A DNA stretch of 9,443 nt from Candidatus Levybacteria bacterium RIFCSPLOWO2_01_FULL_39_10. GTDB taxonomy: Bacteria > Patescibacteriota > Microgenomatia > Levybacterales > UBA12049. The translations under genes and the position numbers were made by a program. Position 1 is the stretch's first letter. Each line of letters starts with the position of its first letter. Under the pieces are notes generated by a model. It ran no database searches and was not told where the DNA came from. It saw nothing but the letters and a program-made list of their open reading frames with translations. Below, piece by piece: positions 5,599-9,443 of the stretch. The DNA lies in NCBI GenBank assembly GCA_001782515.1, contig MFOV01000004.1, forward strand, positions 230 through 9,672, given 5' to 3'.

Positions 5599-6888
5599 AT
5601 GACAGTTACTTTTATCGGACACGGTTATGTTGGACTTGTCACAGCAACCGTTTTTGCGGATTTTGGAAATAATGTTTACGTTATCGGGCACACTAAAGAA
5701 AAAATAGATAACCTAAAAAAGGGGATACTGCCCATCTATGAGCCTGGACTGTCAGAACTCGTTAAAAAAAATCTTGGTGCTGGAAGGCTTAACTTTACTC
5801 TTGATTATTCTCCCGGAGTTGCGGAGTCAGATGTTGTATTTATAGCAGTTGGAACTCCTCCTATATCAACTGGAGACGCTGATCTTTCAACTGTTTTATC
5901 TGTTGCTGAGAAAATAGGCAAAAATCTTAAAAACTATACAATTGTTGCCACAAAAAGTACTGTTCCGACAGGAACTAATAAAAAAGTCCAAAAGATTTTA
6001 GAGAGCGTGAAACCGAAAAACGCTGATTTCAGCTATGCATCTGTTCCAGAATTTTTGAGAGAAGGAACCGCAATTGATGACACGCTTCATCCAGATAGAA
6101 TTGTAATTGGAACAAATGACAAAAGGGCGCAGGAGATTTTAATAAAACTTCATGAACCGATTAAGGCTCCTGTTGTAATTACCACTTTTGAAACAGCCGA
6201 GCTTATAAAATATTCAGCAAACTCTTTCCTGGCACTTAAGATATCATATGCAAATGCAATCGCAAAATTATCTGAACTTTTGGGAGCGGATGGAGTAAAA
6301 GTCTTAGATGGTGTTGGTATGGACAAAAGGATAGGAAATCTTTTTCTCTCACCAGGGCCTGGATATGGAGGCAGCTGTTTTCCAAAAGATGTTAGAGCTT
6401 TAATCTCTCTTGGCAAAGATAAAGGATATACTTTTACACTCTTTGAGGATGTTGAAAACATAAATTATCAGATGAGAAGAGAAATTGTAATTAAATCAAG
6501 AAATATTTTGGGAGATCTTTCGGGAAAACGTATAGGAATTCTAGGACTTTCTTTTAAACCAAATACAGATGATATGAGAGATTCTCCAGCAATTGATATT
6601 ATAAATCTTTTAATCAATGATGGCGCGGAAATTGTTGCATATGATCCGATTGCGATTGAAAATGCAAAAAAAATTCCGCTTTCAATAAATTACGCCAAGG
6701 ACGAATATGATTGCGCAAAAGACGCAGATCTTCTGATTCTTGTAACTGACTGGAATGAATTTAAAAAGATAGATTTTAAGAAAATAAAAACGCTCATGAA
6801 AAAACCAAATATAATTGACAGCAGGAATATTTATGACCCCGAAAACCTTAAAAAACTTGGCTTCAATTATGTTGGCGTAGGCAGATAA
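5599..6888 (+). CDS. ugd: UDP-glucose 6-dehydrogenase
   Basis: The enzyme oxidises UDP-glucose twice to UDP-glucuronate, the substrate of the decarboxylase-like gene at the right edge. The 429-residue product is full length, with an N-terminal Rossmann domain (GHGYVG, 7-12), GTPP (85-88), ATKSTVPTGT (117-126), VPEFLREGTAIDD (149-161), ETAELIKYSANSF (198-210, with Lys204 and Asn208), the catalytic Cys260 in GYGGSCFPKD (255-264), and a C-terminal UDP-binding domain starting at IGILGLSFKPNTDDMRDSP. One oddity is that the second strand reads YVIGHTKEK (27-35), where relatives have V-D-I-D: the acidic residue that holds the NAD ribose is Gly30. This may signal a changed cofactor preference. The gene has its own upstream array and promoter candidate, so it may start a new transcript. 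Confidence 0.95.
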   Translation: MTVTFIGHGYVGLVTATVFADFGNNVYVIGHTKEKIDNLKKGILPIYEPGLSELVKKNLGAGRLNFTLDYSPGVAESDVVFIAVGTPPISTGDADLSTVLSVAEKIGKNLKNYTIVATKSTVPTGTNKKVQKILESVKPKNADFSYASVPEFLREGTAIDDTLHPDRIVIGTNDKRAQEILIKLHEPIKAPVVITTFETAELIKYSANSFLALKISYANAIAKLSELLGADGVKVLDGVGMDKRIGNLFLSPGPGYGGSCFPKDVRALISLGKDKGYTFTLFEDVENINYQMRREIVIKSRNILGDLSGKRIGILGLSFKPNTDDMRDSPAIDIINLLINDGAEIVAYDPIAIENAKKIPLSINYAKDEYDCAKDADLLILVTDWNEFKKIDFKKIKTLMKKPNIIDSRNIYDPENLKKLGFNYVGVGR

Positions 6889-6891
6889 CCC

Positions 6892-6929
6892 TTTTTTGCC
6901 AATCAAACGTTTGCACGAAGGCAAGAAAA
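6892..6929 (+). repeat. Small inverted repeat enclosing a 10-bp palindrome between ugd and rmd
   Basis: TTTTTTGCC (6892-6900) pairs with GGCAA-G-AAAA (6920-6929) with one bulged G. The loop contains the perfect palindrome CAAACGTTTG (6904-6913). Because the T-run is on the 5' side and the A-run on the 3' side on both strands, it is not an intrinsic terminator. It could be an operator or chance in this 46-base gap. No promoter is evident here. Confidence 0.35.
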
Positions 6930-6934
6930 AACAT

Positions 6935-7885
6935 ATGAAAAAGGCTTTAATTACTGGTATCTCAGGATTTGCAGGTTCATACCTGTCTGAAAACTTGGTA
7001 AGTAGCGGATATCAGGTTTCAGGAAGTTATCTTACCGATGATAGCTTAAAAAACTTACCAAACAAAGATAAAGTTAGCCTTCATAAAGTTAATCTTTTGG
7101 ATGAGGGGGCAGTTGAAGAACTGCTTGGTAAAGAGAAACCTGAATATATTTTCCATCTTGCTGCGCTCACTTCTCCCAAGAACAGTTTTGATGATCCAAA
7201 GAATACGTTTGTAAATAACGTATCTGCACAAATTAATCTTCTGGAGTCTGTTTGCAAAAACAAGCTAACTGATTCAAGAATATTAATTGTTTCATCAGCT
7301 GAAGTTTATGGTCTTGTTCCAAAAGACGATCTTCCAATTGATGAGGATACTAAATTTAATCCGGCAAATCCATATGCTGTTTCAAAACTGGCTCAGGATT
7401 TTTTGGGTCTTCAGTATTTCCATTCATACAAGTTGAACATTGTAAGGGTAAGACCTTTTAATCATGTAGGTCCCAGGCAATCTCCGGATTTTGTTGTTTC
7501 CGCCCTTGCCAAGCGAATTGCTGAAATTGAGAAAGGACGAGAAAATGTTATGAAAGTAGGAAACCTCACGTCAAAAAGAGACTTTACAGATGTTTCGGAC
7601 ATGGTTGAAGCGTACAGGCTGGCTCTTGAAAAAGGAGAAGCGGGGCAGGTTTATAATCTGGGGTCGGGGAAATCGTTTGAAATTTCAGAGATTTTAGATA
7701 AGCTTTTGAGTTTTTCCAAAGTGAAAATTAAAACAGAGGAAGACCAGAGCCTAATGCGGCCTTCGGACAATCCTGATCTTGTTTGTGACGCGAGAAAATT
7801 TGAAAAACTTACGGGCTGGAAAGCTCAAATACCGATTGAAAAAACACTTGAGAATACGCTAAACTATTGGAGAAATAATTTATAA
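6935..7885 (+). CDS. rmd: GDP-4-keto-6-deoxy-D-mannose reductase (GDP-D-rhamnose synthase) family SDR
   Basis: RMD reduces the product of GMD to GDP-D-rhamnose. The 316-residue extended SDR shows GISGFAG (8-14), FHLAALTSP (73-81), SSAEVYG (120-126), Tyr147/Lys151 of the YxxxK pair, [10 protein letters not shown] (173-182, the RMD form), RDFTDV (215-220), NLGSGKS (241-247) and RPSDNPDL (275-282), plus a late [13 protein letters not shown]. The RPFNH and RPxDxPxxxxD motifs point to RMD above other epimerases. The ATG at 6935 is chosen over a TTG at 6896 because the Rossmann strand begins there. gmd follows two bases after the stop, which strongly supports the pairing, although here the reductase precedes the dehydratase. 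A C4 reductase giving GDP-6-deoxytalose is possible. Confidence 0.87.
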   Translation: MKKALITGISGFAGSYLSENLVSSGYQVSGSYLTDDSLKNLPNKDKVSLHKVNLLDEGAVEELLGKEKPEYIFHLAALTSPKNSFDDPKNTFVNNVSAQINLLESVCKNKLTDSRILIVSSAEVYGLVPKDDLPIDEDTKFNPANPYAVSKLAQDFLGLQYFHSYKLNIVRVRPFNHVGPRQSPDFVVSALAKRIAEIEKGRENVMKVGNLTSKRDFTDVSDMVEAYRLALEKGEAGQVYNLGSGKSFEISEILDKLLSFSKVKIKTEEDQSLMRPSDNPDLVCDARKFEKLTGWKAQIPIEKTLENTLNYWRNNL

Positions 7886-7887
7886 TT

Positions 7888-8862
7888 ATGCCAAAAGTTT
7901 TAATCACAGGAATCACAGGTCAAGACGGCTCATATCTTGCCGAGTTTTTACTTAAGAAAAACTATAGTGTCTTCGGACTCACTAGAAGAACAAGCACGGT
8001 TAATAATGAAAGAATAAAACATATCGAGGACAAGATTGAACTTATCCAGGGAGATCTTCTTGACCAAAGCTCTTTGGTTGAAGCAATAAATTACACAAAA
8101 CCTGACGAAGTTTATAATTTAGCTGCACAGTCTTTTGTAAAAACTTCCTGGAATCAGCCAGTTCTGACCGGCGAGTATACCGCGCTTGGCGTTACACGAA
8201 TCCTTGAGGCAATACGAAGTGTTAATCCTAAAATAAAATTTTATCAGGCGTCTTCCTCTGAGATGTTTGGCAAAGTTACCGAAACTCCCCAGAAAGAAAC
8301 CACCAGATTTCATCCAAGAAGTCCATACGGAGTTGCAAAAGTATATGGTCACTACCTTACACAAAATTACAGGGAAAGTTATGATATATTTGCGTGTTCC
8401 GGAATTTTGTTCAACCACGAAAGCCCAAGACGTGGACTTGAATTTGTGACAAGAAAAATAAGCCATGCTGTAGCACGTATAAAGCTCGGAAAACAGGACA
8501 AAGTGGAGTTGGGAGACCTTCGTCCAAAAAGGGATTGGGGTTTTGCAGGAGATTACGTTGAGGCAATGTGGCTTATGCTCCAGCAGGAAAAAGCAGAAGA
8601 TTTTGTAATAGCAACTGGGGAGAACCACAGCGTTGAAGAATTCGTAACAATCGCTTTTGAAACAGTCGGAATAACTGATTGGAAAAAGCATGTTGTCTCA
8701 AATGTTGAAGCACATATGCGCCCAGCAGAGGTTGACTACCTGATTGGAGATGCAGGAAAAGCCCGGAAAGAGTTAGGGTGGGCCCCCAAAACAAGTTTTA
8801 AACAGTTGGTTGAAATGATGGTTAATGCTGACCTAGAACTTGAAAAAAGGAATAATAAATAA
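7888..8862 (+). CDS. gmd: GDP-mannose 4,6-dehydratase
   Basis: GMD converts GDP-D-mannose to GDP-4-keto-6-deoxy-D-mannose with bound NADP. The 324-residue product is somewhat shorter than typical family members (about 345-370). Hallmark motifs are [15 protein letters not shown] (8-22), GLTRRTST (30-37, the NADP phosphate-binding arginines), YNLAAQSFV (76-84), SSSEMFG (122-128, with the catalytic Ser/Thr and Glu125), [11 protein letters not shown] (145-155, Tyr147/Lys151), NHESPRRG (176-183), [20 protein letters not shown] (209-228) and RPAEVD. It sits two bases after the reductase gene and its stop overlaps the next start as TAATG, so the three are probably one translational unit. No mannose-1-phosphate guanylyltransferase is in the window to supply GDP-mannose. 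Confidence 0.97.
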   Translation: MPKVLITGITGQDGSYLAEFLLKKNYSVFGLTRRTSTVNNERIKHIEDKIELIQGDLLDQSSLVEAINYTKPDEVYNLAAQSFVKTSWNQPVLTGEYTALGVTRILEAIRSVNPKIKFYQASSSEMFGKVTETPQKETTRFHPRSPYGVAKVYGHYLTQNYRESYDIFACSGILFNHESPRRGLEFVTRKISHAVARIKLGKQDKVELGDLRPKRDWGFAGDYVEAMWLMLQQEKAEDFVIATGENHSVEEFVTIAFETVGITDWKKHVVSNVEAHMRPAEVDYLIGDAGKARKELGWAPKTSFKQLVEMMVNADLELEKRNNK

Positions 8863-9443
8863 TGCAAACCGTTCTCGTAGCAGGGGGCGCAGGCTTTATC
8901 GGTTCTCACCTTTGTGAATCTCTTTTAAATGACAATTATAAAGTAATCTGCGTTGACAATCTGTTAACCAGCACAGAAGACAATATTAATAGTCTAAAAT
9001 CAAATTCTAATTTTAGATTTCTTAATCATGATATTACTCATCCACTCGATGACGATTTGAATATAAGCGCAGTTTTTCATCTTGCGAGTCCTGCAAGTCC
9101 CAACCTTCATAGTAAATTAAGTTATCACTCACTGCCTGAGGAAACAATGTTTGCAAACACTGTTGGAACTTTTGAGCTTTTAAAATTTGCAAAAAAGAAA
9201 AAAGCTAAATTCTTATATGCTTCTTCCTCGGAAGTTTATGGAGATCCAAGGCAGCATCCGCAAAATGAAAATTATAGAGGAAATGTATCATCTGTCGGCC
9301 CAAGGTCAGTCTATGATGAGTCTAAAAGAATGGGGGAAACAATTACTTCATACTACTTTAGAAAAAAAGACACAGACGCGCGAATTGCAAGAATTTTTAA
9401 TACATATGGACCAACAATGCTTAAGAATGATATGAGAATGATA
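8862..9443 (+). CDS. uxs: UDP-glucuronate decarboxylase-like SDR (3' partial, cut by the window)
   Basis: The gene starts at the ATG overlapping the gmd stop (TAATG), with AAGGA ten bases upstream, and stays open to the last base, giving 194 residues. Motifs are AGGAGFIGSHL (7-17), CVDNLLTSTEDNI (30-42), HDITHPL (56-62), FHLASPASP (72-80), ASSSEVYGDP (120-129), GNV..VGPRSVYDESKR (140-156, with Tyr151/Lys155) and RIFNTYGPTM (177-186). The SEVYGDP...HPQ...GPRS.YDE.KR series is diagnostic for UDP-glucuronate decarboxylases, which make UDP-xylose, and an upstream UDP-glucose dehydrogenase would provide the substrate. About five extra residues lie between ASPASP and the NTVGT helix compared with the animal enzymes, and NDMRM replaces the usual NDGRV. 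The C-terminal third is outside the window, so a related epimerase activity is not excluded. Confidence 0.85.
   Translation, partial: MQTVLVAGGAGFIGSHLCESLLNDNYKVICVDNLLTSTEDNINSLKSNSNFRFLNHDITHPLDDDLNISAVFHLASPASPNLHSKLSYHSLPEETMFANTVGTFELLKFAKKKKAKFLYASSSEVYGDPRQHPQNENYRGNVSSVGPRSVYDESKRMGETITSYYFRKKDTDARIARIFNTYGPTMLKNDMRMI

Noticed and set aside
6150..6461. Minus-strand open frame of 103 codons inside ugd
   Set aside because: It is antisense to the catalytic region of a clear UDP-glucose dehydrogenase and has no recognisable motif.
6889..6934. Possible intrinsic terminator after ugd
   Set aside because: The hairpin arms are followed by A-runs, with the T-run on the 5' side on either strand, so it lacks the terminator layout.
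8119..8691. Long minus-strand open frame of 190 codons inside gmd
   Set aside because: It lies wholly antisense to an unmistakable gmd, has Cys/Phe/Ser-rich composition typical of antisense frames, and shows no domain or upstream signal.
9187..9435. Plus-strand open frame of 82 codons near the right edge
   Set aside because: It is an out-of-frame shadow of the UDP-glucuronate decarboxylase-like gene, whose real frame runs from 8862 to the window end.

Overview
The window is AT-rich, almost fully coding, and entirely plus-stranded. It reads as a chromosomal segment of a small-genome bacterium, most likely from the Candidate Phyla Radiation (Patescibacteria, plausibly Microgenomates). The assignment is an inference. 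It rests on short, compact enzymes, stop/start overlaps of 1-4 bases, a half-length TsaB, a CAP protein carrying an N-terminal 'NNHRAHVLHP' stretch that I associate with this radiation, and degenerate AT-rich heptamer repeats between genes. TGA ends tsaC, tsaB and rmlA, so the code is standard and not the UGA=Gly code of Gracilibacteria/Absconditabacteria.

Bases 1-1725 hold the end of a Ser/Thr/Lys-rich protein with a C-terminal membrane anchor, followed by three genes of the tRNA t6A37 pathway: tsaE (ATPase), tsaC (threonylcarbamoyl-AMP synthase) and a very short tsaB. TsaD is not in the window. Bases 1738-2852 hold two envelope genes that overlap by one base: a membrane-anchored CAP/SCP-domain protein and an 87-residue three-helix membrane protein with clustered histidines.

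Bases 2854-9443 form a nucleotide-sugar cluster. RmlA, RmlB and an RmlD-like reductase would turn glucose-1-phosphate into dTDP-4-keto-6-deoxyglucose and then probably dTDP-L-rhamnose, but no RmlC epimerase is visible. UDP-glucose dehydrogenase supplies UDP-glucuronate, which the UDP-glucuronate decarboxylase-like enzyme at the right edge (cut off by the window) would convert to UDP-xylose. Between them, GDP-mannose 4,6-dehydratase and a GDP-4-keto-6-deoxymannose reductase would give GDP-D-rhamnose. Together these would feed precursors into an extracellular polysaccharide or surface glycan. No glycosyltransferase or flippase is seen here.

I see no mobile element, CRISPR array, tRNA or rRNA, and no gene-free stretch over 100 bases. 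The most interesting signals are non-coding: (i) two mutually exclusive hairpins across the rmlB stop and the rmlD-like start; (ii) two similarly built heptamer arrays directly upstream of tsaC and the UDP-glucose dehydrogenase, each containing a shared extended -10-like core; and (iii) a likely leaderless promoter overlapping the tsaB stop codon. Protein-level oddities are the half-length TsaB and a UDP-glucose dehydrogenase lacking the usual acidic NAD-binding residue.
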